Source: PALSA-612 sp963791225
GTDB lineage: Bacteria > Actinomycetota > Thermoleophilia > Gaiellales > Gaiellaceae
Direction: 5' to 3'
Assembly (NCBI GenBank): GCA_963791225.1
Contig: CAWBRV010000003.1
Span: forward strand, 682,001 to 746,000
DNA: 64,000 nucleotides
Positions 32,015 to 40,676 of this stretch are shown here, piece after piece; positions within the stretch are counted from its first letter, which is position 1, and every line of letters starts with the position of its first letter. Under the pieces are notes generated by a model, which had not been told where the DNA came from, did not search any database, and worked only from the letters and a program-made list of their open reading frames with translations. A program made the translations under genes and the position numbers.

Positions 32015-32376
32015 GCGACGAGCTGAGGGACAGGATCAAGGACGTCATCGACAACGAGCCGGTGGCTGTGTTCATGAAGGGCACGCCGGACCTGGCCATG
32101 TGCGGCAACTCGCAGCGGGCGCTCGACGCCCTGCGCGGCGCGGGCGCGCCGATCACGGCGGTGGACGTGCTCCCCGACCCGCAGATCCGCCAGGAGCTGC
32201 AGGCGATCTCGGGCTGGCCGACGATTCCGCAGGTGTTCGTCAAGGGCGAGCTGATCGGAGGCGCCGACATCACCGAGGAGCTGGCCGCCTCGGGCGAGCT
32301 CGAGCAAAAGCTCACGGACGCGCTCGGCGAGAACTACCGGGGGGCCGCAGTGCAAAAGCTGGAGTTTGTGAGCTAG
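32011..32376 (+). CDS. Grx4-type monothiol glutaredoxin (CGNS variant)
   Basis: 121 residues. A single glutaredoxin domain with NEPVAVFMKGTPDLAMCGNSQRALDAL, ISGWPTIPQVFVKGELIGGADITEEL. The GTP, TIP and GG-D glutathione-binding motifs are all intact. The active site reads CGNS instead of the canonical CGFS; the Phe to Asn change is next to the cluster-binding Cys. A C-terminal stretch (QKLTDALGENYRGAAVQKLEFVS) extends beyond the usual ~105 residues. It should bind a [2Fe-2S] cluster with BolA and deliver it to client proteins. The 4-bp overlap with bolA implies a 1:1 complex. Confidence 0.88.
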   Translation: MSDELRDRIKDVIDNEPVAVFMKGTPDLAMCGNSQRALDALRGAGAPITAVDVLPDPQIRQELQAISGWPTIPQVFVKGELIGGADITEELAASGELEQKLTDALGENYRGAAVQKLEFVS

Positions 32377-33233
32377 CGCGTCGCCGTCTCGGCCTTTTTG
32401 TCCCAGTGGCGCTTGAGGCCGAGGTAGGTCTGCCAGACGGGGCCGGCGCGTTCGTAGTACGACACGTCGCCCTCGTCGGAGGCGAGCACGTCCGCGCGTG
32501 TCGCGGCCATGAACTCCTCCTGGCTCATGCCAGAACGCACGCGCTCGGCGGCACGGGCGAGTTCCTCGCGCATCCGCTGGACGTGTTCCTCGGGATCGGT
32601 CACGACGCCGAAGTGCGTCAGCGCGAGCCGTTCCGGGCGGCGGCGCTCGATCTCCTGCAGCGTCTGTTCCCAGCCCTCGAGGTCGATGTCGGGCGGCGGT
32701 GCGGCCGGGAAGACGTAGCGTCCCGGCTGGATGCGGACACCGACCGCGTCGCCGGCGTGCAGCGTCCCGTCGCGGCTCAGGTAGGAGACGTGGTGGGACG
32801 CGTGACCGGGAGTGGGGAAGACCTCGAGCCCGACCGCGCTCTCGCCGACGATCTCCACGTTCTCCGCCGGGACGGGCTCGAGCGCGCCCCACAGGTCGTC
32901 GAAGACGTCCCCGTAGAGGCGGCGGGCGCTCCGCTCGAGCCGCTCGGGGTCGACGACGTGCGGGGCGCCGATCGCCGACACGTGCACGCGCAGCCCCGGG
33001 TGCTCGCGGACGAGCGTGCCTGCCGCCCCCGCGTGGTCGAGGTGGACGTGCGACAGGAGCAGGTGCCTGATGTCCTGGAGCTCGAGCCCGCGGTCGGCGA
33101 GGCCGGACCTGAGCGCGCCGATCGTCGAGGACGGCCCGCAGTCGAACAGTCCGAGGCCGTCGTCGGTCTCGACGACGTAGACGCCGACGATGCGGTCGAT
33201 GCCCTGGTGCAGGAGGTCGATGGGCGTGAGCAC
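32373..33233 (-). CDS. MBL-fold metallohydrolase
   Basis: 286 residues from GTG 33233. The metallo-beta-lactamase fold is shown by HLLLSHVHLDHAGAAGTLV (HxHxDH, about residues 65-75), a later His in TPGHASHHVSYL and an Asp in HAGDAVGV, plus a C-terminal His in ALTHFG. These give the two-zinc site. It belongs to the broad glyoxalase II/lactonase-like group, and the substrate is unknown. A C-terminal helical region (MREELARAAERVRSGMSQEEF) follows the core. It converges with Grx4 with a 4-bp overlap and is 3 bp from the methyltransferase stop. Confidence 0.85.
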   Translation of the reverse strand: MLTPIDLLHQGIDRIVGVYVVETDDGLGLFDCGPSSTIGALRSGLADRGLELQDIRHLLLSHVHLDHAGAAGTLVREHPGLRVHVSAIGAPHVVDPERLERSARRLYGDVFDDLWGALEPVPAENVEIVGESAVGLEVFPTPGHASHHVSYLSRDGTLHAGDAVGVRIQPGRYVFPAAPPPDIDLEGWEQTLQEIERRRPERLALTHFGVVTDPEEHVQRMREELARAAERVRSGMSQEEFMAATRADVLASDEGDVSYYERAGPVWQTYLGLKRHWDKKAETATR

Positions 33234-33236
33234 GCG

Positions 33237-33973
33237 TCAGTCCTTGTCGAGCACGAGCGCGTAGAAGTCGTCGTCGGCCTTCTGCACGAGGCGATTGACG
33301 TGCCACCCCGTGCCGCAAAGCAGCTCCTCGAGTTCCGACGGTGACACGAACAGCCAGTCGAACCACGGCGTCGACTTCAGCCCGTGACGGAGGCGGTAGC
33401 GGGTCTGGCCCGGCAGGCGGCCCCGCCCGACATTGCGCCGGCGATATGCGCGGTGGGCGGGATTCTTCGTTCGGGAGCCGTCGCTCGTCGTGGCGACGAT
33501 GCGCCCCCGGTCGGTCGTCAGCCCGTGAAGTCGTCGCAGGAGACGCCTCGCGTTCGCCGCGTTGCCGAAGAGGCCGAAGTTGTTCATGAACATCACGACC
33601 GTGTCGAAACGGCCGAGCGACGCGTCGACGTCTTCGAGCGCGAGCACCTTCACGCTCCTGACGCCGCGGCGGCGGGCGACGCGGACGACGAGGGGCGACA
33701 CGTCGATCGCCACGACCGTGTGGCCTCGCCGCTGCAGCTCGAGCGCGACCCGGCCGGCACCGACGCCGATGTCGAGCACCCGGCCGCGGACGTAGCGGAG
33801 GGCCTGCCGCTCGACGGCGAACCAGTTGCGGAACTCGGCGAAGTACGCCACCACACGCTCGGTGTCCACGTACCCGTCGTCGCGCTCGACCACTGTCCCG
33901 ACCGGTGGTTGCCGTTCAGCCAGTCGAGCAGCACGGCGCCGAAGGCGTCCTGCTCCGGCTGCAGGCGTCTCAC
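33237..33973 (-). CDS. Class I SAM-dependent methyltransferase, frameshifted as given
   Basis: The C-terminal 218 residues read cleanly from GTG 33893: AYFAEFRNWFAVERQALRYVRGRVLDIGVGAGRVALELQRRGH (SAM motif I), AIDVSPLVVRVARRRG, FDTVVMFMNNFGLFG. The natural N-terminus is in another frame: LQPEQDAFGAVLLDWLNGNH, beginning at GTG 33973 that overlaps the upstream gene stop by GTGA. Joining them needs a one-base shift at about 33895-33905. I annotate the joined gene (about 245 residues). It could be a real truncated gene, but the overlap start argues for a sequence error. The target is unknown. Confidence 0.7.
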
Positions 33974-35118
33974 GCCCGCGCGGCGGGGGTGCGGACGAGG
34001 GCCTGCGCGAGATCCTCGATCAGGTCGTCGGCCGACTCGATGCCGACGGACAGCCGGACGAGGCTCCGCGGTGCGGCGAACGGCGCTGTCGCGGTCGACG
34101 CGTGCGTCATCAGGGCCGGCACCTCGATCAGGCTCTCGACGCCGCCGAGGCTCTCGGCGAGGAGCCACAGCTTCGTCCGCGCGACGAGCTGGACGGCGTC
34201 CTCCTCGCTCTCGGCGAGGAACGACACCATGCCGCCGAAGTCGCGCATCTGGCGCGCGGCGATCTCGTGGCCGGGATGGCTCGCCAGGCCGGGGAAGAGC
34301 ACCGTCTCGACACGCGGATGGTCGGAGAGGAACGCGGCCACGGCACGGGCGTTCTCGCAGTGCTGCCGCATGCGCACGGCGAGCGTCTTCAGCCCGCGGA
34401 GCACGAGCCAGCAGTCGAATGGGCCGGGGACTGCGCCGAGCGACTTCTGCAGGAAGAGCAGGCGCTCGGCGACCGTCGGGTCGTTCGTCGCGGCGAACCC
34501 GCCGATCAGGTCGGAGTGGCCGCCGAGGTACTTCGTCAGCGAGTGAACGACGACGTCGGCGCCGAGCGAGAGCGGCTGCTGGAGGTAGGGCGTCGCGAAC
34601 GTGTTGTCGACGACGACGAGCGCGCCGGCCGCATGTGCGGCCTCGGCGGCGGCACGGATGTCGACGATGTTCAGCGTCGGGTTCGTCGGCGTCTCGATCC
34701 AGACGATGCGCGTGCGCTCGTCGAGATGGTCCGCGAGGTTGGTGTTCACCTCCGGCGCCGGTACGTACGCGAACTCGTAGCCCTTCGGCTCGTAGACCTG
34801 CGAGAACATGCGGTAGACACCGCCGTAGACGTCGTTGACGCAGACGACGCGCTCGCCCGGGTTGACGAGGTGCATGATCGTCGTCGTCGCACCGAGGCCC
34901 GACGCGAAGGCGATGCCGTGATCGGCTCCTTCGAGCGACGCGAGGCATTCCTGCAGCGCCGTCCGGGTCGGGTTCGCGACGCGTGAGTAGTCGTAGCCCT
35001 TGTGGACGCCGACCTCCTCCTGGACGTACGTCGACGTCTGATAGATCGGCACCGTCACCGAGCCGGTGGCGGGGTCGGGCGCCTGCCCCTCGTGGATCGC
35101 CCGCGTCTCGAAGTCCAT
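33970..35118 (-). CDS. Cystathionine gamma-synthase / gamma-lyase family PLP enzyme
   Basis: 382 residues. All marks of the Cys/Met metabolism PLP family are present: ETRAIHEGQAPDPATGSVTVPIYQTSTYVQ, YDYSRVANPTRTALQECLASLEG, ASGLGAT, YGGVYRMF, WIETPTNPTLNIVDI, VVDNTFATPYLQQPLSLGADVVVHSLTKYLGGHSD with the PLP Lys (about residue 195), and ESLGGVESLIEVPALMTHAS. It either makes cystathionine from Cys (MetB) or splits it to Cys (MetC-type lyase). With the CBS-type synthase at 39234, a reverse transsulfuration role is likely. Confidence 0.9.
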   Translation of the reverse strand: MDFETRAIHEGQAPDPATGSVTVPIYQTSTYVQEEVGVHKGYDYSRVANPTRTALQECLASLEGADHGIAFASGLGATTTIMHLVNPGERVVCVNDVYGGVYRMFSQVYEPKGYEFAYVPAPEVNTNLADHLDERTRIVWIETPTNPTLNIVDIRAAAEAAHAAGALVVVDNTFATPYLQQPLSLGADVVVHSLTKYLGGHSDLIGGFAATNDPTVAERLLFLQKSLGAVPGPFDCWLVLRGLKTLAVRMRQHCENARAVAAFLSDHPRVETVLFPGLASHPGHEIAARQMRDFGGMVSFLAESEEDAVQLVARTKLWLLAESLGGVESLIEVPALMTHASTATAPFAAPRSLVRLSVGIESADDLIEDLAQALVRTPAARA

Positions 35119-35139
35119 GCCCTGATGCTACCTCCGTGC

Positions 35140-36120
35140 CTACGCGCGGACTGCGCCGAGCCAGGTCGCAAGGTCGTCGAGCGCCTCGTCGAGATGCGCC
35201 CTGTCGCCCCAGGCGCCGAGCAGACGGAGAGTCTTCTCCTTCCGGTCGAACACGGGCTCGGCGCGGCCGACGATGCGGTCGCCGACGAGGAGCGGCAGCA
35301 CGTAGTAGCCGTACTCGCGCTTCGCGACCGGAACGTAGATCTCGATGCGGTAGTAGAAGTCCCACAGCGCCTCCATCCGGGCACGGTCGTGGATCAGCCG
35401 GTCGAACGGCGTGAGCAGCGTGACGCGGTCGGGGACGGGGCTGTCGTCGGCGTCGGGATGCACGTGCCAGCGGCCTCGCTCCAGCCACGCGCCGAGCGCG
35501 CGTCTCTTGCGCCCCAGAAACGCCCGCTTCGCCTCGGCGAGCGGCACGCGCTCCGTCTCCGGATACCACCGCCCGGCCAGATCCCAGACTCGCTGCTTCC
35601 CGTTCCGACCGACGACGGCGACTTCGCCGCGCATGTTCAGCACGCCGAGCATCAGGCCCATCTTGCGCTCGCCCCACCAACGATGCGCCTCGCGCCTCGT
35701 CCGAGTGTGATCCTCGATCTCGCGCGAGAGCAACGGTCCCCGCTGCTCGAGCTGCTTCAGCACGTAGCGACGGAACGAGGCGTTCTCCTTCAGCCAGGCG
35801 ATCACCCGCAGGTCGAGCGGGCGGTCGCGCCGACGCATGAGCGCTTTCAGGAGCGGGAGATCCTCGGCGGGATAGAGAAACGCGTCCCATTCGACGAGCT
35901 TCCGTTCATCCCAGAGGAGACGGTCGAGCTCGTCGGTGTCGTAGCGACTGCCGAGCCGGCTCCAGAGGACGACGTGCTGGGCTGGCGCGACCGTCGCGAT
36001 CGGGTCGAGCTGGAGGAAGCCGAGCCGCTGGACGGTTTCGAGAACGCCCGTCGCGCTCCCGTCCAGGAGTTGGGCGCGGACGGCGATCCGGCGAAGCTGC
36101 TCGAGCGTCGGCTCGCTCAG
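35140..36120 (-). CDS. YcaQ-family winged-helix DNA glycosylase-like protein (second copy)
   Basis: About 326 residues. Homology runs from LEQLRRIAVRAQLLDG and VLETVQRLGFLQLDPIATVAPAQHVVLWSRLG (the QxD motif) to the C-terminal GYYVLPLLVGDRIVGRAEPVFDRKEKTLRLL shared with the gene upstream. No ATG, GTG or TTG exists in the homologous N-terminus. CTG 36120 overlaps the TGA of the upstream paralogue by CTGA, so I place the start there. Downstream, the first standard start is 35838, which would lose about 95 conserved residues. YcaQ proteins unhook interstrand crosslinks or other bulky lesions; this copy lacks part of the middle region, so its activity is uncertain. Confidence 0.7.
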   Translation of the reverse strand: MSEPTLEQLRRIAVRAQLLDGSATGVLETVQRLGFLQLDPIATVAPAQHVVLWSRLGSRYDTDELDRLLWDERKLVEWDAFLYPAEDLPLLKALMRRRDRPLDLRVIAWLKENASFRRYVLKQLEQRGPLLSREIEDHTRTRREAHRWWGERKMGLMLGVLNMRGEVAVVGRNGKQRVWDLAGRWYPETERVPLAEAKRAFLGRKRRALGAWLERGRWHVHPDADDSPVPDRVTLLTPFDRLIHDRARMEALWDFYYRIEIYVPVAKREYGYYVLPLLVGDRIVGRAEPVFDRKEKTLRLLGAWGDRAHLDEALDDLATWLGAVRA

Positions 36121-37256
36121 CGCTCGACCTCCTCGATCCGGAGCGAGCGCGCGAGCCGGGCGAGCGCGCGGTCGAGCGCCTCGGCGAGCGCCCGCGACCT
36201 GCGGACTCCCGGCTCGACATGGAATGCCTTGACCCGGAGCACGCTCTCCTTTCGGTCGGTCTTCAGATCGGCGCGGCCGACGAGCCGGTCGCCGAACAGG
36301 AACGGAAGTACGTAGTACCCGTAGACGCGCTCGTGCTCACGTTTGTAGACCTCGATCACGTGGCGGAACCCGAAGACGCGCTCGACGAAGGCCCGGTCCC
36401 AGAGCAGGTTGTCGAACGGGGAGAGGAGAACGCCGCCGGAGGGCGCGTTGCCGTCGAGCTCGGCGCCGGCGGGCACGACCACGGGCGTGCCGCCGTCCGT
36501 GACCGCCACGCGCCGCACGAGACCGGCTCCGGCGAGCTCGTCGACGACCGGACGCATCCCGCCCGCGCCGCCCGGGAGTCGGCAGTGCTCGGCGATCCCC
36601 GACTCGGTCAGCGCGCCGCGGCTCTCGACCGCCCGCAACGCATATCCGCGGCGGAACTCGTCCTCCGACGGCGTCGGCGCGTCGAGATAGCGGCCCGGGA
36701 TCACGCGCTCGGGCAGGTCGTAGAGCCGCTGGAACCCGTCGCGGCCCGCCACGACGACCTCGCCGGCGGAGAAGAGATGCTCGAGCGCGCGCTTGGCGGG
36801 CTTCCAGTTCCACATCTCGCCGGGCATCGGCCCCTTGCCCTCGAAGGCGCGAGACGGCAGCGCGCCGCGCTCGCGGATCGCCTCCAGGACATGCGCCTCG
36901 GTCTCGGGGTCCTGCCGCTTGCGGCCCCACCAGTGCCGGTCGCGGAGCTGCTCCATGCGGCGCTTGAAGAGCGGGTAGTCCTCGATCGGCACGAGGCAGG
37001 CCTCGTGGGCCCAGTACTCGAAGATCCGTGCCGAGGACAGGAGCCGTGTCACCGACCCGACGGGGTAGCGCCCGAGCCGGGAGCCGAGCGTCAGCCGGTG
37101 GGCGCGATCGACGGTCGAGATCGAATCGAGCTGCACGCAGCCGAGGCGGGCGATCGTCGCGGCCACGTCGGCGGCGCGAGCCGTCCGCGGGCGCGTGGCG
37201 AAGCCCTGGTGCGCGACCACGTAGCGGCGGAGCTGCGCGACGGAGACGGTCTCCAC
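36117..37256 (-). CDS. YcaQ-family crosslink DNA glycosylase-like protein
   Basis: 379 residues. The protein has tandem winged helices typical of the HTH_42/YcaQ family: VAATIARLGCVQLDSISTVDRAHRLTLGSRLG, with the catalytic-type Gln-x-Asp (VQLD), then YWAHEACLVPIEDYPLF, WNWKPAKRALEHLFSAGEVVVAGRDGFQRLYDLPERVIP, and SPFDNLLWDRAFVERVFGF. The end (YYVLPFLFGDRLVGRADLKTDRKESVLRV) matches the shorter paralogue downstream. Such enzymes release alkylated or crosslinked bases and protect producers of DNA-damaging compounds. It forms a translationally coupled pair with the 35140 gene. Confidence 0.85.
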   Translation of the reverse strand: METVSVAQLRRYVVAHQGFATRPRTARAADVAATIARLGCVQLDSISTVDRAHRLTLGSRLGRYPVGSVTRLLSSARIFEYWAHEACLVPIEDYPLFKRRMEQLRDRHWWGRKRQDPETEAHVLEAIRERGALPSRAFEGKGPMPGEMWNWKPAKRALEHLFSAGEVVVAGRDGFQRLYDLPERVIPGRYLDAPTPSEDEFRRGYALRAVESRGALTESGIAEHCRLPGGAGGMRPVVDELAGAGLVRRVAVTDGGTPVVVPAGAELDGNAPSGGVLLSPFDNLLWDRAFVERVFGFRHVIEVYKREHERVYGYYVLPFLFGDRLVGRADLKTDRKESVLRVKAFHVEPGVRRSRALAEALDRALARLARSLRIEEVER

Positions 37257-37292
37257 GACGCTCTCAACGCCGCCGTGGCGCGCGGCCTTCCG

Positions 37293-37781
37293 CTAGACGG
37301 CGCGAAGGCGTGGTGTCGGATCGGAAGGTGCGTCGAACGGATCGTCCTCGGCCTCCTCGGCCAGTACGTCTACGGAGTGGAGGATCCGGCGGGCGTGGAG
37401 CTCGACGATCGGCCCCAGCATCGGCCACGCCTCGAGCAGCCGCTCGCGCGAGCTGTCGTCGCTCGCGGAGACGCGCACACCGAGCGTGAGCAGCGAGGCC
37501 TCGTCGGTCTCGGCCTCGGCCGCGATCGACCAGGCGAGCCTGACGCGTCCCTGGGCCGACGGGTCGAACCGCCAGACCAGGCCGTTCGGGCACGGGGTGA
37601 CGATATGGTCGCCGAGTCCGATCGCGATGAGGCCGTCCACGAGCGGACCGATCAGGTCGAGTCTCGCGACCGCAGCCTCGACCGTCGCGAGCGGCGCGTT
37701 GACCGTGCGGGCGAAGCAATCGCTGACGTCCGGCCTGGCCGGGAATGTCGTCGGGGTGTCGATGGTGTTGGCGCTGAGCAT
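37293..37781 (-). CDS. SRPBCC (START-like) domain protein
   Basis: 162 residues from ATG 37781, after AAGGAGG with a good gap. The fold pattern is strand-helix-strands-helix: DCFARTVNAPLATVEAAVARLDLIGPLVDGLIAIG, strands GLVWRFDPSAQGRVRLAWSIAAEAE and SLLTLGVRVSASDDSS, then a long C-terminal helix ERLLEAWPMLGPIVELHARRIL. This is the SRPBCC layout, which binds hydrophobic ligands. No catalytic residues are recognised. It is divergent from the GST gene at 37902, and the tail is acidic. Confidence 0.65.
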   Translation of the reverse strand: MLSANTIDTPTTFPARPDVSDCFARTVNAPLATVEAAVARLDLIGPLVDGLIAIGLGDHIVTPCPNGLVWRFDPSAQGRVRLAWSIAAEAETDEASLLTLGVRVSASDDSSRERLLEAWPMLGPIVELHARRILHSVDVLAEEAEDDPFDAPSDPTPRLRAV

Positions 37782-37901
37782 CACGAGCCTCCTTCGTTCC
37801 TTGTGTGCTCCTACAGTCGCTGACGGAGGCCCGTCCGGCGATTCGGCCAGCATGTGTCCTGAGGTGCGGCTGACCACACCTCGTAAACCGCGCCCCAGAC
37901 C

Positions 37902-38522
37902 GTGCTCCGCCTCTACCGCATACCGCACTCGACGAACGCCGAACGAGTCGCCCTCGCCCTCGCGCACAAGGGACTCGAGGCCGAGTCGGTGTGGATCGAC
38001 CCGGGCGACCGCGCCGAGGTGCGCAAGGTCAGCGGCCAGACGCTCGTGCCCGTGCTCGTCGACGGCGACGAGGTGATCGCCGACTCCACGCGCATCCTCG
38101 AGCACCTCGAGGATCGGTTTCCGCAGCGGCCGCTGTACCCGGAGGACACGGCTCCGCGAGCCGAGATGCAGGTGTTCGTCGACTGGTTCAACCGCGTCTG
38201 GAAGGTGCCGCCGAACGCGATCGCCGCCGAGCTCGTGAAGGCGAAGCCGAATCAGAAGCGGATCGACGCGTGGGGCGTCGAGCTCGGCGAGCGGCTCGAC
38301 GTCTTCGAGCGGCTGCTGGAGGATCGCGGCAACCTGCTCGGCGAGGACTTCTCGGCCGCCGACTGCGCAGCCTTTCCGTTCCTCAAGTACGCGGCGCTAC
38401 CGCTCCCGGGCGGCGACGACGAGCTCTTCCACCAGGTGCTCAGGGACTACCAGCCCCTCGGCGAGGGCCATCCACGCCTGAGGAGCTGGATCGCGCGCGT
38501 CGATGTGCGCCCGCGCGCCTAG
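37902..38522 (+). CDS. Glutathione S-transferase-like protein
   Basis: 206 residues from GTG 37902. N-terminal thioredoxin-like domain: LRLYRIPHSTNAERVALALAHKGLEAESVWID, VPVLVDGDEVIADSTRILEHLEDRFP (cis-Pro and Ser/Thr motif), then an all-helical C-terminal domain with FSAADCAAFPFLKYAA. The active-site Ser/Tyr region is HSTNAER. Most actinobacteria lack glutathione, so it may use mycothiol, bacillithiol or another thiol, or be involved in resistance. The C-terminal region is typical of GST class proteins. It converges with the metallophosphoesterase, 4-bp overlap. Confidence 0.85.
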   Translation: MLRLYRIPHSTNAERVALALAHKGLEAESVWIDPGDRAEVRKVSGQTLVPVLVDGDEVIADSTRILEHLEDRFPQRPLYPEDTAPRAEMQVFVDWFNRVWKVPPNAIAAELVKAKPNQKRIDAWGVELGERLDVFERLLEDRGNLLGEDFSAADCAAFPFLKYAALPLPGGDDELFHQVLRDYQPLGEGHPRLRSWIARVDVRPRA

Positions 38523-39229
38523 GCGCGCCAGGCGCTCGCCCGACTCGTGTCGGGAAGGCCGCTCGCCTCGATCGCGGCTGCAGCCGCCTCGCCGTCGAAC
38601 GGAACACGGCGAAACTCGATCGACGGAGGCCCGTCGTACAGCTCGACGACGGCGTACGCAGCCCATGGGTCGAAACGGATCGCGTCCTCCGGCTGCTCGT
38701 GGTCGTACGAGAGGCCGACGCTGCCGGGGTTCAGGAACGTCGAGCCTCCGCGCCTGCGCAGGAACTGGAGGTGGGTGTGGCCGCCGGCGAGGATCGGCGT
38801 GTCGGCGCCATCGAGGAAGCGCCGAAAGTCGTCCTCCGGCGTCGACGGAAGGATGACGTCGTCCCACGACTCCGGTGAGCCGTGGAAGGCGAGCACGGGC
38901 GGCTCGTCGACCGTCGGTGTGAAGGCGCGGACGAAGTCGAGGTCGTCGGTCGAGAGCTGCGAGAGCGTCCATTCGCGCGCACGTCGATGGCGCTCCGTCT
39001 CGGGCTCCGCGCCCGGTTCGCCGGTGAGGACGTACCAGTCGGCGTTCCCCATCACGACCGGGCAGCCGAGCGTGCGGAGGCGCTCGAGGCACTCGACCGG
39101 CTGCGGCCCGCCCTGGATGACGTCGCCGAGGCAAACAAGCCGATCGACAGGACGACGATCGAGGTCGGCGAGCAACGCGTCGAATCCGACCGCGTTGCCG
39201 TGGACGTCGGAGAAGATCCCGATCCGCAT
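38519..39229 (-). CDS. Calcineurin-like metallophosphoesterase
   Basis: 236 residues. The metal-binding motifs are in order: GIFSDVHGNAVGFDALLADL (D-x-H), LVCLGDVIQGGPQPVE (GDxxxxG), VVMGNADWYVL (GNxD-type), FHGSPES, and ILAGGHTHLQFLRR with GSVGLSYDH. This is the YfcE/MJ0936-like phosphodiesterase group, acting on cyclic or bis-pnitrophenyl esters in tests; the true substrate is unknown. It is cytoplasmic. Its stop overlaps the convergent GST-like gene by 4 bp. Confidence 0.88.
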   Translation of the reverse strand: MRIGIFSDVHGNAVGFDALLADLDRRPVDRLVCLGDVIQGGPQPVECLERLRTLGCPVVMGNADWYVLTGEPGAEPETERHRRAREWTLSQLSTDDLDFVRAFTPTVDEPPVLAFHGSPESWDDVILPSTPEDDFRRFLDGADTPILAGGHTHLQFLRRRGGSTFLNPGSVGLSYDHEQPEDAIRFDPWAAYAVVELYDGPPSIEFRRVPFDGEAAAAAIEASGLPDTSRASAWRA

Positions 39230-39233
39230 CCTG

Positions 39234-40655
39234 CTAGAGGCTCGGCTCGGCGCGGCCGTGCGCCAGGTACTCGAGCAGGTCCGACCGCGTCAGCACGGCG
39301 AGCGGGACGCCCCCGCGCACGACCACGACCGCCGCGCCGCCGCCGGTGAGGTCGGCAAACACCTCGTCGAGCGAGTCGCTCGCGTCCACGGCCGGAAGCG
39401 GTGGGCCCATCGCGGCCGCCACGTCCTCGCCGAGCGAGTCCGGGTGCTTGAAGACGCGGTCGAGAAGGCCGCGCTCGTTCAGCGACCCGATCACGTCGGC
39501 GAGCGACTCGACCGGATCGTGGCGGACGACGGGGAGCTGCGAGATCCCGTAACGCTGCATCAGCTCGATCGCCGCGCCGACCTTCTCGTGCGAGTCGCAG
39601 ACGACGAGGTCGGGCAGGCCGCCGTTCGTGGCCTTGTATGCGAGCACCTCGGCGATCGTCGGCGCCAGGCCGCGCCGCTCGAGGAAGCCGTGCTCGAGCA
39701 TCCAGTTGTCGTCGAAGATCTTCGACAGATAGCCGCGTCCGCCGTCGGGGATCGTGGTCAGGACGGTGATCCCGGGGCCGTGCTTCCGGGCCGTCTCGAG
39801 CATCGCGTGGACGGAGGTGCCGCCCGAGCCTCCGGCGAGGATCCCCTCCTCGCGCGCGAGCCGGCGCGTGACGAGGAAGGAGTCCCGGTCGGACACGCGC
39901 ACGTACTCGTCCACGACGGACGGGTCAAAAGTCTCCGGGAACGTGTCCTTGCCGATGCCCTCGACGAGGTACGGGTGCACGTCCGTCCCCGAGTAGATCG
40001 AGCCCTCCGGGTCGGCGCCGACGATCAGGAGCCCGGGGTTCTGCTCCTTCAGATAGCGCCCGGTGCCGGTGATCGAGCCGCCTGTCCCCACCGAGATGAC
40101 GACGGCTTCGAGCTCGCCCCCCGTCTGCTCCCAGATCTCCGGGCCGGTCGTCGCGTAGTGCGCAGCCGGGTTGTCCGCGTTCGAGTACTGGTCGGGCTTG
40201 TAGGCGCCGGGGATCTCCTCGGCGATCCGGTCGGAGACCGAGTAGTAGCTCTCCGGCGAGTCCGGCTCGACCGCGGTCGGGCAGATGACGACCTCGGCTC
40301 CGAAGGCGCGCAGGAGCGAGATCTTCTCGGGCGCGACCTTGTCGGGTAGCACCATGATCATGCGATAGCCCTTGATCGCGGCCGCGAGCGCCAGGCCGAC
40401 GCCGGTGTTGCCGGACGTGGGCTCGACGATCGTCCCGCCAGGCCCGAGCTTTCCTTCCCGCTCCGCCGCTTCGACCATCCGCAGCCCGATCCGGTCCTTG
40501 TTCGACCCGCCGGGGCTCATGTACTCGAGCTTGGCGAGGAGCGTGCAGCCGAGCTCGGCTCCGATCGCCTGCAATCGGACGACCGGCGTATGCCCGATCA
40601 GATCGAGGACGGTCGGATAGTCCCGGGGCACGCGCGACAAGACTAACGCGGACAT
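39234..40655 (-). CDS. Cystathionine beta-synthase / cysteine synthase with CBS domains
   Basis: 473 residues. The fold-type II PLP domain has IGHTPVVRL, YMSPGGSNKDRIGLRM (PLP Lys about residue 53), PTSGNTGVGLALAAA, VSVGTGGSITGTGRYL and GSGGTSVHAML. The C-terminal 140 residues hold a pair of CBS motifs (VGAAIELMQRYGISQLPVVRH and LDEVFADLTGGGAAVVVVRGG). This layout is that of cystathionine beta-synthase in eukaryotes and actinobacteria. With the MetB/MetC-type enzyme at 33970 it completes reverse transsulfuration. The two CBS motifs may sense adenosyl ligands. It is divergent from the MshEN gene with a 21-bp gap. Confidence 0.9.
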   Translation of the reverse strand: MSALVLSRVPRDYPTVLDLIGHTPVVRLQAIGAELGCTLLAKLEYMSPGGSNKDRIGLRMVEAAEREGKLGPGGTIVEPTSGNTGVGLALAAAIKGYRMIMVLPDKVAPEKISLLRAFGAEVVICPTAVEPDSPESYYSVSDRIAEEIPGAYKPDQYSNADNPAAHYATTGPEIWEQTGGELEAVVISVGTGGSITGTGRYLKEQNPGLLIVGADPEGSIYSGTDVHPYLVEGIGKDTFPETFDPSVVDEYVRVSDRDSFLVTRRLAREEGILAGGSGGTSVHAMLETARKHGPGITVLTTIPDGGRGYLSKIFDDNWMLEHGFLERRGLAPTIAEVLAYKATNGGLPDLVVCDSHEKVGAAIELMQRYGISQLPVVRHDPVESLADVIGSLNERGLLDRVFKHPDSLGEDVAAAMGPPLPAVDASDSLDEVFADLTGGGAAVVVVRGGVPLAVLTRSDLLEYLAHGRAEPSL

Positions 40656-40676
40656 CCCTCAAGTTCCGGATGAGTC

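Noticed and set aside
33650..35890. 746-codon minus-strand frame overlapping three genes
   Set aside because: Only its last part overlaps a true frame (the N-terminus of the methyltransferase); the rest is shadow.
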